A stretch of DNA of 64,000 bases, from the NCBI GenBank assembly GCA_026874595.1, contig CM049312.1, forward strand, positions 50,347,429 to 50,411,428, in the 5' to 3' direction. The position numbers and the translations under genes were made by a program. This DNA is from Sipunculus nudus (taxonomy: Eukaryota > Annelida > Sipuncula > Golfingiida > Sipunculidae). This document shows positions 46,765-60,302 of the stretch, piece by piece. Under the pieces are notes generated by a model, which had not been told where the DNA came from, did not search any database, and saw nothing but the letters and a program-made list of their open reading frames with translations. Position 1 is the stretch's first letter, and each line of letters begins with the position of its first letter.

Positions 46765-49700
46765 AGTTCAGCTGACATTAAGTCATCTAAGCTATAGTCG
46801 TGGTCCATTGTCCGTCGTCCGTCTAGCTGTCCGTCCGTCCGACGTGCCGTCCGTCCGCCCGTCCGTAGATGTGGCACGTTTTGAAACCGTAAGACCTATA
46901 GGAATCCAAAATTCGGCGTAATGTTAGATGTCCCCAAGATCTCCTACCAAGCCGAAAACTGGGTCTTTGCGACTTCGTTCCTTTGAGAAATTAAGGAAAA
47001 AACTCAATTTTTATTAAAAACCTATTTACACACTTGGGGACTGCCTAATATCCAAACCACTCATCTGTTTTTCCTCATATTTACCATAAATATTCTTCTA
47101 TATAGTTTTATGTACATTCCCGAAATTAGGTCTGTATTATAGAATTCAAACAAGTTATGAGCCCAAACATAATGCATTTTGTAAAAAATCAGAAAAAAAG
47201 ATATTTTATCACTTAATACAAAACATGTTGAAGCTAAGGACTTTTTTTCCAGTAATATAACTTTAATTAATCAAAATTAGATCAAAATCTTTTAAATTTT
47301 TAAGGTATTAGCAAAAATAAAAAATTGATACCTTAAATTTTGCCAAACTTTGACCATGGCACGTTTTTTTCTTGTTAGTACATTTGATTTAATTTTCACA
47401 GCAAGTTTACATATGGATTTAATCTGATGAATTTTGAAATTTGAAAAAAAGTATCTATTAAAGTTTTTTAGAGGCCTTAATGTATTCGTATTTTTTTAGC
47501 ATCATTACCCAACTTTTGTTTACTACAACTTTGCCTGGTAATCAAAAAATTGGCATCATGTTAGATGTCCCGAAGATCTCCTTCCAAGCCAAAAACTGGG
47601 TCTCTGTGACCTTCTTCCTTCGAGAAATTGTTCAAGTTATTAGTGTAAATATAAAATCAGTACCTTAAATTTTGCCCAAATTTGACAATGGCACTTTGTT
47701 TTACCTGTAACTGCTGTGGATTTAATTTTCACATCATGTTTTCGTTAGCATTTTATCTGTTAACATAAAAATTTTGTTGATCAAACCAGTTGATCAAAAA
47801 CTGGAGATTTTATTCAAGTTTTCAAGCACCATGTCATATATTGTTTATATCAAGCTAGTGTCATGCAGTTTGCTAGAGCTCAGCTCCCCAGCTTCACAGG
47901 TCATTTGGCATACAGTTAGAGGTCTCCAAAATCCCTTACCATGCCAAGAATTTGGTCACTAGGACTTAGTTCTTTCGAGATATTTAGGAAAAACCTCATT
48001 TTTCCATTAAAAACCCATCGTTACACTTCAAGACTACCTAATTATCAAAACCACTGATTTGACTTTGATCATATATAATAAACATATTTTTATATACATT
48101 CGCTATGCACATGCCAGAAATGATTTCAGTATTGCGTAATTGTTTTTAAGTTATTGGCCCAAACATAATGCACTTTTTAAAAAATCAAGAAATATATTTA
48201 CTCCCTTAACGAGAGGATTTCTGAAGCTAGAGATTTTTTTGTCAGGGATGTAACATTATTAATCAAAAATCAATTGAATACCTAAATATAGAATTAGTAC
48301 CTTAAATTTTGCCAAACTTTGACCATGGCACGTTTGTTTCCTGTGAGCACTGTTGATATAATTTTCATGTCATGCACACATAAGGATTTCAGCTTTTAAG
48401 TTTTGAAAGCTGTAAGAAATTGGCCAACAATTGTAGCTTTTATTAATATTTTAATGAGATTGTCAGACTCAGGCTCTCCCCAGCCCCTCTTCAGTCACCT
48501 GTATGTTGATCTGTTGACCTTTCAGCAAATTTTGCACGCTTGGGGCAAGGCATACACTGGGGCAGCCAGGCAGCTTATGGCCAGCCACAGTTGATCCAGG
48601 TGTCCAACCCAACTCATCTAGTAGTTGTTTTGACCAACAACATAACAATAAACAATAAATTAATAATTTTTATTGGTTTTTATTATCAAATTAAAGAAAA
48701 ATTAATAGAAAAGGAATTTGTTAGTTGGTGAGTAATAGGAAATTAACTTGCAGTTACTGATGATGTAAGAATCTTGTATGATTCGATAGAATGTCACGTA
48801 TTCCAAATAACACCATGCAGTCACCTATGGTATTTTTCAATTCAATTTTAATGATAAAAAATCATATTATTCATTACTAATCATTAGGGATCATATGAAG
48901 GAAATCAATGATAGACAAAGATGCAGTTGATAATATTAATCTAGATTCCTACTGTGTCTAGTGTGTAGATTGATGTGAAAGTATTCCAAAGTGAATATAT
49001 TACATTTATTTTTTAGCGAACCTGTGAGCTTATGCGATGGTGCGGCGTCGTCCGACGTGCGTCGTGTGTCGTGCGTCGTCTGTACGTTAACCATAGCTAT
49101 CTCAAAAACGGCAGGAGCTAGCATCACCAATTTTTTGCAAATAATCAGTCATCCCAAAAACTATTGGTTTACCATTGGCAGATTGCCAGTGCCTTGATGT
49201 TGGCCATTAGCCAAGATGATGTCAGCACTATAAATAGATTTGGCACAGTGCCAGGATTGGAAGAACTGCAGCCAGGTATACGTCAAGAGTTCACTCAGTG
49301 CAGTAGCTGCATTCTATTTATAGCTTTGGCAGACTGCTCACTGCATCATATTTGGCACCAAAGTTCAGCCTGAATCTATTTATAGCTTTGGCAGACTGCC
49401 AAGTGTGTCAGTTTATGCAACAGGTCGAGTTCACTCAGTGCAGCAAGTTCAGGTCAAAAGTTCACTCAGTCTAGCCAGGTGCAGGTCAAGACTTCACTCA
49501 GTGCAGTAGCTTGAGGCAGCAATTTGTCACAGGTCACTCGGGGGCAACTGCCTTACTCACCTAAGCCTTGTCAGCCCAGTGCATCAAACTCTGGGGAAGT
49601 TTGATGTATTTGACTGATATTTTGACCTGTCTATGCGTCTTTGATGGTATTCTCATATACAAGACAGGTGGTGCCACCTACATTGACTTTTGCAGTGTAC

Positions 49701-52090
49701 GCGCCTGCTTATTTCTACAGAGGAATTTGATACATCAGCTTAAAATTGGGCATGTTTATACATATCGGGTAGGTCTATAGTGTCCAAGACTGGTGGCTCC
49801 ACCTACAGTAATTTTTGCACAGTGTATGTCCCTGCTTATTTCACAGGAGGGGTTTGACATATCAGTCTGACATTGGGCATATGTATATATCTCTTCGTTG
49901 TATATAAGACTGATGGTGCCAGCTACAGTCATTGTATCCGCCAAACAGGGTTTTGCGGATAGTATGTTTTCAGTCAGACGCCGACGCTGCCGCCATCGCC
50001 GCATAGGTTTCCGGAGCACTCCTCCTTAACCACTGGGCAGAATTTTTTAAAATTCAGAATTATGATCGGTCACATGTGAACTGCTGCGCCCTCATTTTTG
50101 GTTTACCTCTGACCTTTCCTCTTTGTCCAGCGTCCATTTGTGCGTCTGTTTCCACACATAAACCCACATATCTCGGGAACCGTTTGACCGATAAGGCTAA
50201 AGATTTTGCACAAATGTAGCCCTTGGAAAGCTTTATAACATAAACTAAAATGGTGGCGCCACCTGCAACTATTTTTGCACAGCGTCCATCTGTTCATCTG
50301 CCTTGGGATAAAAACACTCATATCTCTGCATTGGTTGGACTTATCAACCTGAAATTTTGCATGTGTATACATCTTTGGCAGCTTTCTTGATTTTATGACA
50401 GGTGACGCCACCTACATTCAAATTTACGCTGCAGACATCCAAGCTCATATCTCAGGAACCATTTGACCGATTGGGCAAAAAGTTTGTATGTTTATAGATC
50501 TCACAAAGCCTTTAATCATACGCAAAACTGGTGGCGACTCCTGCAAGCATTTTTGCACAGCGTCCGTCTGTTTGTTTGCCGTGGGATAAAATCACTCATA
50601 TCTCGGCAGTGGTTTGACATATCTGCCTAACATTTTGCAGGTTTATACATCTTGGATGGCTTTTTGGATTTTGTGGCAGGTGGCACCACGTACATGTATG
50701 CATACGCTGCTGACAGTCAGGCTTATATCTCAGGACTGGTTTGACATATCCCCCTGAAATTTTGCATGTGTGTAGATCTCACATAGTTCTTAATCATACA
50801 CAAAATTGGTGGTGCCACCTGCAACCATTTTTGCACAGCGTCCGTCTGTTTGTCTGCTGGGGCTAAAATCACTCATATCTCAGTAGTGGTTTGACTTATC
50901 TGCTTAAACTTTTGCATGTTTACACATCTTGGATATCTTTCTGGATTTTTTGGCAGGTGGCGCCACCTACATTTATGTAAATGCTGCAGACATTCAGGCT
51001 TATATCTCAGGACTGGTTTGACATATCCCCCTGAAATTTTGCATGTGTATAGATCTCTCATATCTCTTAATTATACACAAAATTGGTGGCGCCACCTGCC
51101 ACCATTTTTGCACAGCGTCCATATGTTCATCTGCCTTGGTATAAAAACACTCAAATCTCTGCATTGGTTGGACTTATCCACCTGAAATTTTGCATGTGTA
51201 TACATCCTGGACAGCTTTCTTGATTTTATGACAGGCGCCACCTACATTCACGTTTTAAGCTGCAGACATCCAAGCTCATATCTCGAGAACTGTTTGACCA
51301 GTTGGGCCAAAATTTTGCATGTGTTTAGATCTCACATATCTCTTAATCATTCACAAAATTGGTGGCGCCACCTGCCACCATTTTTGCACCGGGTTGGCCT
51401 GTTTGTCTGCCGTGGGCTAAAATCACTCATATCTCAGTAGTGGTTTGACTTATCTGCCTAAAATTTTGCATGTTTATACATCTTGGACAGCTTTCTGGAT
51501 TTTGTGGTAGGTGGCGCAACCAGGCTATTATGCAACACACCTCAGTCTGTTTCCCCTTGCCACTCAATCCATGCCTCACTTCACCTTTCCCACACTGATT
51601 TTGGTGGATACACGTAGTCGCTTGTTGACTACCCATATTCTAGTTTTTGTGTTGTGTGCACCCATGCCAGAATTGCAGCAGTGATGTTTGTTTAATTGTT
51701 TCTTGTTCTAAGTGTTAAGTACTTGCATTGTTCATATACATGTTACACGTGTTCTTGAAAAGTAATGGTCCAGCATTGAAGCATTATACCTGGTGTAATC
51801 TCATTGCACAGGAAGGCCTAGTTTTAATACAAATAAAAGCCATAAAACCAAGTACTTATGATCATTATTTAAATTTATGAATTTTGTATATTCTGGATTC
51901 TCAACATCATTGTTTGGCTAAAACTGAATAAATACCAGACATGGTGCGAATACCCTGCAAATATATTTGAATACGAATATGAATATGTACTATTTTCGTG
52001 AATTATTTTCAATTTTCAAATTTTAATTTATAAATTAGCTATTAGATTTTATTTAAGTTTTCCACAGTTAAAAACTTTCAATTCATTACC
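46765..52090 (+). mobile_element. A-family element split by a C element
   Basis: AGTTCAGCTGACATTAAGTC at 46765, a GTCCGTCC stretch to 46866, then A interior to 49014. After the nested C copy, A interior returns at about 51825 (AAGCCATAAAACCAAGTAC) and fades near 52090 without a recognisable right end. Confidence 0.7.
49015..51824 (+). mobile_element. C-family element nested in A
   Basis: Starts AGCGAACCTGTGAGCTTATG after a T-run with GTCGTCCGACGTGCGTCGTG. It includes a D-type left hairpin at about 49933 (TATCCGCC..GCGGATAG) and an array of ~140-bp units with GGTGGCGCCACC sites (for example 50252, 50957, 51085, 51360). The right end is shortened: CATTGCACAGG joins AAGGCCTAGTTTT, with the TTCGC and half the hairpin lost. 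Confidence 0.75.
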
Positions 52091-52997
52091 TGAGGATTTT
52101 TATGAATAGCTGCACTGGACAGCTGCAGAGCGCCATATCTTATAGTCTTATCTGCAAAACTCTTGTTTCAAATTATGTATCATTACAAAAATGACTTTTA
52201 GGTGGCCTTGTTCAAGTTTACTAAAATGATTTTTGGCTGAATTATTTTACCTTCGTCTTTTTTCCACATTACTGGACTGTGAGATAGTTAGGTAAACAGC
52301 TACTAGATTTATTGCATTAACAGACTGAGCTCTGTGGCTATATAAGAAGAGCTATACAGGCAACATATATAATTGGTGTCCATATTTAACTTATGTGTAA
52401 GATAAGTCCATGAATAAAATATATATCTGTATTCTGATTTAGCTTTCAATAGGCATCTGTTTTAGCCTAAACATTTGATTAAAAAAATTCTTATGATTAA
52501 GTCAGCTTGAAAAAAAGCATTGTAGCCAAAGTCTATCAGTGTAAAGGTAAAAAAAGTTGGGGTTTATGCTGTGATATTACCGACGATGTCGGTCTCATTC
52601 GACTTTACACTTTCATCAGTACCTTCAGACTGGTGGTGCTACCCATATTTTTTAAATTTTTACATATTTTTTTTCTCTATTTTATAGACCTTCAAAGAAG
52701 CAGTTGTCTGTTTACACTGCACAAATCATATCAGTTTGGCCTTGAATCTTCTAACTTGACATCCAGGGAGGTCAATGAAATATCTCCTTGTAAATCTGAA
52801 AGTACCTATATTCTCCGAGCTGTTTGGCTCCTAAGTACCCCCGGAATAATTATAAATTTGATACAAAAACAACAGTATCTGAATTACTATTTCATTGATC
52901 GCCATGATTCTATACACGTATATTGATCATGGAGTGTTTCATCAGTTCCTGCAAACTAGTGGCGCCACCTCTATTTTTTTAATTTTTACACATTTTT
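52091..52997 (+). mobile_element. C and B interior fragments
   Basis: C-like phrases at about 52190-52500 (GGCCTTGTTCAAGTTTACT as at 41130) pass into B-like units at about 52690-52980 (TCTTCTAACTTGACATCCAG, AGTGGCGCCACCT near 52959). The long frame here is not supported as a gene: its sequence is repeat-derived. Confidence 0.5.
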
Positions 52998-53850
52998 AGC
53001 TCAGCTGACACTAAGTCAACTGAGCTATAGTCATGGTACTTTGTCCGTCGTCCGTCCTTCCGGTCGGACGTCCGTTAACAAGGCACGTTTTGAAACCGTT
53101 AGACCTACGAATCCAAAATTCAATATAGCGTTAGATGTCCCTATGTTCTCTTACCAAACCTGAAACTGGGTCACTGTGAGTACTTTGCTTTGAGAAATTA
53201 AGGAAAAAAGCTTCATTTTCCAGTAAATCCTATTGTTACACTTCAAAACTGCCTACAATGAAAACCACTGGTGTAAACTGTTCATATATGATATAACCGT
53301 ATCTGCCTATATTACCTATGTACATAAGAGAAATTAGGTCAATATTGCATAAATCTGTGATGTTATAGGCCAAAACTTGATGCACTTAGTCAAAAATCAG
53401 GAAATATATTTACTCACTAAACATGATAATTGTCAAGCTAGAGCTAGAGCTCATTTCAAGCACACAGTCGGCCCTCTATAATGGGGGCCCCTCGGGACTG
53501 GGTCAAACTGCCCACTCTATAGAGGTACCCGCTATGTTGAGGTTACAGCTGCCTCAGTCAGTGCTGCCACCTACTTTGAAATATTACCAGAGTTGCTCAC
53601 GTTTTAGGACTATTTCATTAATTTGATGCATGTATTTTTTCCCGGTTTTTTTAAATAGGGGTTAATAAGTAAAATAAATAATCATATATATATATATTCA
53701 GGGTTATACCTAGACAAATTTGAGTGCCAGCTAAATTTACGGTCAGTGGCGAGACAAGCGAAGGTGGTAACGGCGGGGGGTTCAGAGGCACTCGGTTTCG
53801 GAATATGTAAGTTTATATTTGCAATGTTTTAATTTGTTATAGTTATTTCT
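52998..53850 (+). mobile_element. A-family left part, then unassigned sequence
   Basis: AGCTCAGCTGACACTAAGTC after CATTTTT at 52998, GTCCGTCGTCCGTCC, and A interior to about 53457. From 53466 a segment starting CAGTCGGCCCTCTATAATGG resembles the terminus of a Tigger/hAT-like DNA transposon, but no matching right end is seen. A short AT run lies at 53683-53697. Confidence 0.5.
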
Positions 53851-54830
53851 AGCTCAGCTGGCCATAAGTCATCTGAGCTATAGTCATGTCCTTAGTCCGT
53901 CGTCCGGCCGTCCGTTAACAGACACATTTTGTAATCGTTGGACCTACGAATCCAAAATGTTGCATACAGTAAAAAGTTTGATTAACAATGCATCCACAAT
54001 CTTTTTTATGATGTGGCTCCTGTGACCTTCAACTTTGATGTCAGGACCCTGAAAATCAAAATGAATTTACTTAAATGGTGGGTCATTTATAAATCAAGTT
54101 TGAAGCCAGTCAGTCTATCGAAAGCAGAATTATCATCCAATAAACTAATTTGTGAATGAATGCCCTGTGACCTTGACCTTTGACCCCAAATCGAATAGAA
54201 ACCTCTATAAGCAAGTAAGAAATATCATGATGATGGAAGGTTTGTGATGAAAAGTTCGGCTTGAAATGCATACATATTCTTTTTAATGAAATGGGTCCTG
54301 TGACCTTGACCTTTGACAGTTGGAACCCAAAGTCGACAGGATTCTTGAATTATTGTTGAGCCATATATAAGTTAGTTTTGATACCAATATGTCAAACTAA
54401 ACTGGAGTTATAATCTGGAAACTAATTTGTGAACAGATGGCCCCTGTGACCTTGACCTTTGACCTTGTGACCACAAATTAATTTATGCTCTCCCCATACT
54501 GGCAAGTCAGCTTAATGTGCAAGATGGAAAGTTTAGGATGAAAAGCTTGGCTTAAAATGCAGCCATAATCTTTTTTTAAATAAGTGAGTGTTGTGACCTT
54601 GACTTTTGACCTAATGACCCAAAATCATACAGGTTCTTTCTTTAGTGGTGGGCCATGTGTAAGTCATGTTTGGAATCCATATGTCAAACCAACCACAAGT
54701 TATCATCTGGAAACAAATTTAGTGGATGGACGGATGGACAGACAGACAGCTAGAAAACAGACAGACAGACTGGGTGATTACTGTAGGACATCCAATTGTG
54801 ATCAATAAACGCACCAGGTTTTTCTGCAAC
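53851..54830 (-). mobile_element. N2-family interior on the minus strand, next to an A left end
   Basis: An A left end (+ strand) at 53851 runs about 120 bp. From about 53970 the sequence is the reverse complement of N2 interior: TGTGACCTTGACCTTTGACC or variants at about 54168, 54300, 54447 and 54594. It ends in GACGGATGGACAGACAGAC (54728), the inverse of the N2 left GTCTGTCTGTCCATCC stretch. Confidence 0.65.
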
Positions 54831-56448
54831 TAGATGATATCAAAGCTGAGAAACTGACATTATTGTTGTAATTTTATAGTAAAAAAAAATAGAAAAATAT
54901 TCGTAAAAATAAGAAAAAATACAGGTGGGGCCACCACTTTTCGGTTACTGACAAAACTAGTCATGGTCATTATTCAAGGCAAGATTCATGACAATCCATG
55001 CATTAATTATCAAGATATTGGAGGTTTTATATCAATTTTTTATTATTCTGGGGGGAGCCCCAAAGTTCGGAGGATATAGGTCGAAGTGACCTAATTTCAA
55101 GTTTCCAAGAGGACTTTTAGCTCAGCTGACTATAAGTCTTCTGAGCTATAGTCGTGGTCCTTTGTCCGTCGTCCGTCCGGTTGTCCGGCCATTAACAGGG
55201 CACATTTTGAAACCGTTGGACCTACGAATCCAAAATTTTGCATACAGTTAGATGTCCCCAAATAAAAAAATTGGGTCACTAGGACTTAGTTCCTTTGAGA
55301 TATTAAGGAAAAACCTCCGTATTCTATAAAAAAAAAGCGATTGTTACACTTCAAGGCTGCGTAATATCAAACCACTGATCTGTTTTCAATCATATTTAGT
55401 ATTCATATTTTCCCATACATTTTCTAAGGACATACCAAAAATTGCAGTATTGCATATTGTTTTAAAGTAATGGGCCTAAAGGTAATGCAATTTTTAAAAA
55501 ATCATGAAATATATTTACTCACTTTTCATGAGAACTGCTGAAGCTGGAGACTTTTTTTCAGGGATATAACTTTATTTTATTAAGATTCAATAGTTTACCC
55601 AATATCAGATCTGAATTTTGCAAATTTTTCATGTAATTACCATAAATAAAAAATCAATAACTTAAATTGTGTCCAACTTTGGCAATGGCACGTTTTTTCC
55701 CAGTTAGCACTGTTGATTTAATATTCACAGCATATATATATATATTAGAATTTAATCTTTTTAAATCTGAAATTTCAAAGGATTCGATTGATAGAGTAGT
55801 TTTTATTCCAGTTTTCATACACCATGTCAGGTGTTGTATACATCTAGCTAACCCTGTAGTTCAGCCTTCCCTTGTACTATGTAACCCCCTCCAGGCAGCT
55901 TGCCTTGGCTCAGCTTTGCCACTACTAGCAGGCTTCTGATTTAACTATTAATGGAAAAAGAGGATATGCCAAAAAATAGGCTTTTTATAAACTTAAATGC
56001 AGTATTCCCTTGAAAGTGAAATAAAGGTATTAGTCCCTTCTGTCCACTTTTCTGTCCATCTGTAATTTTTCATATGCATCACAGTATCTCAAACTTTTAC
56101 TGTTTTTCTTCATGAGAGTCTTGTCAGACTATTAGTTTCGCAATTATATATTTAGAACTTTACTATAACCAAGTAGAAGGGCCTCTTTCTTCTTATCTTC
56201 TTATATGCTAATATATATGAAAAACATCACAATTAAATATTTTCCATATTTTGCATTTGCAAAAATTTCAAACTTCAGCTGAGCACCGTGGCCCATGGGT
56301 CCCTTGTTATGGACCTCCCTAGAGTTTTAGTGACAAGCTTCTAGGGACAGTGGTTACGATTTGTGTCCTGCTAACGGCCGGCCGGACGGACGACGGACAA
56401 AGCGCCATACCTATACCTCAGTTGACTTGCAGTTAGCTGAGCTAGCTA
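54831..56448 (-). mobile_element. N2/B-type left part on the minus strand, split by an A copy
   Basis: Read on the minus strand, the left end TAGCTAGCTCAGCTAACTGC lies at about 56448, with GTCCGTCGTCCGTCCGG and AGCAGGACACAAATCGTAAC following. The B-like phrase breaks at 56309 and continues beyond the A copy at about 55118 down to about 55060. Nothing clear in 54831-55050. Confidence 0.5.
55119..56308 (+). mobile_element. A-family element, short form
   Basis: AGCTCAGCTGACTATAAGTC at 55119, GTCCGTCGTCCGTCCGG, A interior, and the right end CTTCAGCTGAGC..GCCCATGGGTC..TTGTT at about 56308. At 1.2 kb it lacks much of the middle. Its segment at 56060-56310 is the empty-site counterpart of the insertion at 20113-22411. 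Confidence 0.75.
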
Positions 56449-59190
56449 AACACTGCTGATCTGTTTTGATCATATTTCATATACATATTGCTCTATATAT
56501 TTCCTATATACTTTCAAAAAATTATGTCAGAAATGTTTATTTTTTTTTAAGTTTTGGGCCGAAATATTATGCACTTCATCAGGAAATCGGGAAATATATT
56601 GACTCACTTAACATGAGAATTGCCGAAGCTAGAAATTTTTTCAGGAATATAACTTTATTTAATCAAGATTCAATCGTATAATGAAAATTAGATCTGTATT
56701 TTGAAATTTTTTAAAGTTATTAGTATAATTATAAAATTAGAACCTTAAATGTTGCCCAAATTTTACCATGTCACTTTTTTTATTTAATTTTCACAGCATG
56801 TTTACATGATTATTTCATCTGTTAAAATCTGAAAATTAAAACCAATTGTTCAAAAACTGTGGATTTAATTCATGTTTTCAAGCACCATGTCAAGTATTGT
56901 TTACATCAAGTTAGTGTTATGCAGTTTGCTAGAGCTCAGCTCCCCAGCTTCCCAGGCCAGCTCTCAGTTTGCAAAATTTTACATACACTTAGGTATCCCC
57001 AAAATCCCCTGCCACGTCAATAATTTGATCACTAGGACTTTATTCTTTGTAGATATAAAGAAAAACTTCATTTTTCCATTAAAAACCCATTGTTATACTT
57101 CAAGACTGCCTTATATCAAAACCACTGATCTGACGTTAAACATATATAATATACATATTTTTCTATACATTCGCTATGCATATTTCAGAAATGATGTAAG
57201 TATTGCATAATTGTTTTAAGTTATGGGCCCGAACATGATGCACTTTGTAAAAAAAAGTCAATAAATATATTTACTCCCTTAATTTGAGAATTGCTGAAGC
57301 TAGATATTTTTTTTTTTTGTCAGGGATATAACATTTTTTAATCAAGATTCGATTTTATACCCAAAATGTTTCCATATTTTCCCAAATTTTTTAAGTTATT
57401 AGCATAAATATAAATCATTACTTTGAATTTTGCCCAACTTTGACCATGGCACGTTTGTTTCCTGTAAGCAATCATTTTTCCTATCATGCACACAAACGGA
57501 TTTCAGCTTTTTAGTTTTGAAAGTTGAAAGAAATTGGCCAAAAACTTTAGCAGACCTAGGCTTTACCCAGCCCCTCTTCAGTAACCTGTATGGCACCTTG
57601 TTGACCTTTCAGGCAAATTATGCACGCTTGAGGCGGACATACACTTGGCAGCCAGGCAGTTTAGGGCTTGCCACAGTTGATCAAGGTGTCCAACCCAACT
57701 TATCTAGTAGTTGTTTTGACCAACAACATAACAATAAACAATCAATAAATAATTTTTTTTTATAACAAATTTAAGAAAAATCTATAGAAAAGGAATTTGA
57801 TAGTTGATGAGTAACAGGGAATTACCTTGCAATTACTGTTGTTGTAAGGATCTTGTATGGATGGATGAAAATGTATTCCAAATAACACCATGCAGTCACT
57901 TATGGTATTTTTCATTTTAATTTGATTAATAATAAAAAAATATATTATTCATTACTAATCATATGAAGGAAATTAATGATAGACGAAGATGCAGTTGATA
58001 ATATTGATATAAATTTCCAGGTCTTTTCCAAGTGTTTTAGCTTGTTATTTTATATTTATTACCAAAAAAGGAGAAAAATTAAAATGTCAAAATTTTTTAA
58101 CTTTTACTCAGACAAGTACTGATAAAGATGGCAATATGTTTTACTTATGACAGTAAGACTCACAAGAGTATTTAAATGTTCACAAGACTATTTAAATGAT
58201 CAAAATTTATATTACTGGTTCCTTTATTTCAGTTAAAAAATTAAACATGCCCATCTCTAGTTTGCCCCTTGAATGATTTATAGGCTGTTCTTATCCTCAG
58301 GTTATTTTTTTTACACCTTTAATGGTTTCATAGCTGAGACTACTTTTAATTATTTTCTTATACATTTTTTTTTACATATTCGAATATGATAAAATAAGAT
58401 CTTAGACAAGTTCTCATTATGATTACTGTAATATTAAAAATTGTCATAAGATTCTTGCTGTGTCTAGTGTGTAGATTGATGTGAAAATACTCCAAAATGA
58501 ATATATTAGTTTTATTTTTTTTAATATAAATTAAAGCCATAAAACCAGGTACTCATGATCATTATTTTTATTTGTGAATTTTGTATATTCTGGATTCTCA
58601 ACATCTTTGTTTGGCTGAAACTGAATAAACACCAGACATTGTGCGAATACTTTGCAAGTGTATTTGAATACAAATATAATTTCATAATTTCATGCACAGA
58701 ATAGGAATACAGGTAAAAATGAAAGTATTTGAATACAAATGCAAATACTTTCAAAATGTATTCATGAATGCATTCATGAATGTATTTTATAATAATATTT
58801 CAATAATCATTTCAATTATATTATTTTAAAAAATCATATGATTCTCTTATTATTTTTAATTTTAATTATTAAATATGGCACAATATTTGTTATTAAATTT
58901 CAATAAAAAGTTAAACTCTTATATTATATGTGCTAATGCTACTCTTGGGTAGGGATAACCTTAGATTATTTAATAACAGTTAACTCATTTGTAAAAAGCA
59001 TTATTAACATAACTGATAATGGACAGATTTTTTTCAAATACGTCTACTGCAATGTATAGTTATATGGCCAAGTCAAAACCTGTGTGACAACAGCACTCCA
59101 TTTGTAAATAATATAAATGACATCAATCCTCTTCCCTGTCTACAAGGATATTATCAAAATCTCACATAACTTGAGTTGATTCATCTTGTA
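56449..59190 (+). mobile_element. A-family interior, long form
   Basis: From CACTGCTGATCTGTTTTGAT at 56451 the sequence follows A interior as in 33800-35400 and 37540-39600 (GCCTTATATCAAAACCACTG, AAGCCATAAAACCAGGTAC at 58534, TGGCCAAGTCAAAACCTGTG at 59067). Neither terminus is present. It provides an empty site for the C insertion at 49015. Confidence 0.6.
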
Positions 59191-59791
59191 AACATACTTA
59201 TGAAGTACAATTTTTTTTTTTTATATTTGTATTTTATCGATTTTTAATATATTAATACAGAATGTCTTGTTCAGGATCTTGCTCTTCATACTCCAGGCTT
59301 ATAAAATGCTTGGAATGTGCTTATAAACAAAATATATATGTAAAATACAAAAAATATGAACATATGAATACAAAGACAAAGATACTAGTGAAGAAATGGA
59401 CGCTGAGGACAAAAAAAAAACACATCTCCCCCCCCCCCCCCACGTGTGACAAATTCGTGACAAATTCACAATTTTCTTAGTTGATGGATAAGCGTATATA
59501 AGATCGCTGCCAGAAGATATAACATATTACATTTCATAGTTCAGGGTGGGGTGGGTATTGGGGTGGGACGGTTCTAAGGCCCGACAGCGCCCAATTCTGC
59601 ACTGTCAAAAATATATACCTGCAAATTCAATCCATTTAGATATACAATACCACGTTTACGTAATAACTGTAACATGCACATTGTGAAGCATATTAGAATA
59701 TAGCAATACAGGAAAAGGAAAAGGAAAGAAAATGTGTAAATATCATCATAAAAATACTAGAATACATATGATCACATTTAAACAAGTGACC

Positions 59792-59867
<76 letters not shown>

Positions 59868-60302
59868 AATGTACAAATTTTGTTTATTACATATGAAACA
59901 CATTTAATCCACAACCGTGACCGCATAAAAGGAATCGTCCTTCACGCGACCGCATACGGCGGCCTCAGCAACCGCGTAAGTGGAATTGTAGCTCAAGTCT
60001 GTGCCAACATGCGACCTTCACTCTGCATACGGCAAATAATGGTGTTCGTGGAAAAACTTTTGAGATGCTTTTGATCACTCGTTCTTGTAATGGAATCGAT
60101 CAATAAGCGTTTGAAAATGACATAAAAATATAAAACAATTATACTCCCAAGGAGAGTAACAAGGCACAAATCTAAAAAAGAGTTTTTCTGCAATGACAGA
60201 TTTCGTTTTTCCAAAACGTGCACCTTTGATGTTAAATGCACATAATCAATTTTAGGCCTGTTCTCTCACACTATTAGTTCACTTATGCTTTATCAGAAGT
60301 TT
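59191..60302. other. Intergenic stretch without gene
   Basis: No gene or repeat end recognised. It holds a C-run at 59427-59441, a T-run near 59211-59222 and the AT microsatellite at 59793-59865. Confidence 0.5.
59793..59865. repeat. AT microsatellite, 36 repeats
   Basis: An uninterrupted (TA)n tract of 73 bp. The frame of alternating Tyr and Ile around it is an artefact. Confidence 0.95.

Noticed and set aside
52507-52926. 139-codon open frame on the + strand
   Set aside because: The sequence is a C/B repeat mosaic; the same phrases occur elsewhere with stops, so the frame is chance.
53466-53560. A Tigger/hAT-like DNA transposon starting CAGTCGGCCCTCTATAATGG
   Set aside because: Only one terminus is suggestive; no inverse end, target duplication or transposase was found, so it is mentioned only within the surrounding entry.
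59693-59926. Open frame with alternating Tyr-Ile
   Set aside because: Product of the (TA)36 microsatellite. The similar frame at 43147-43350 has the same cause.
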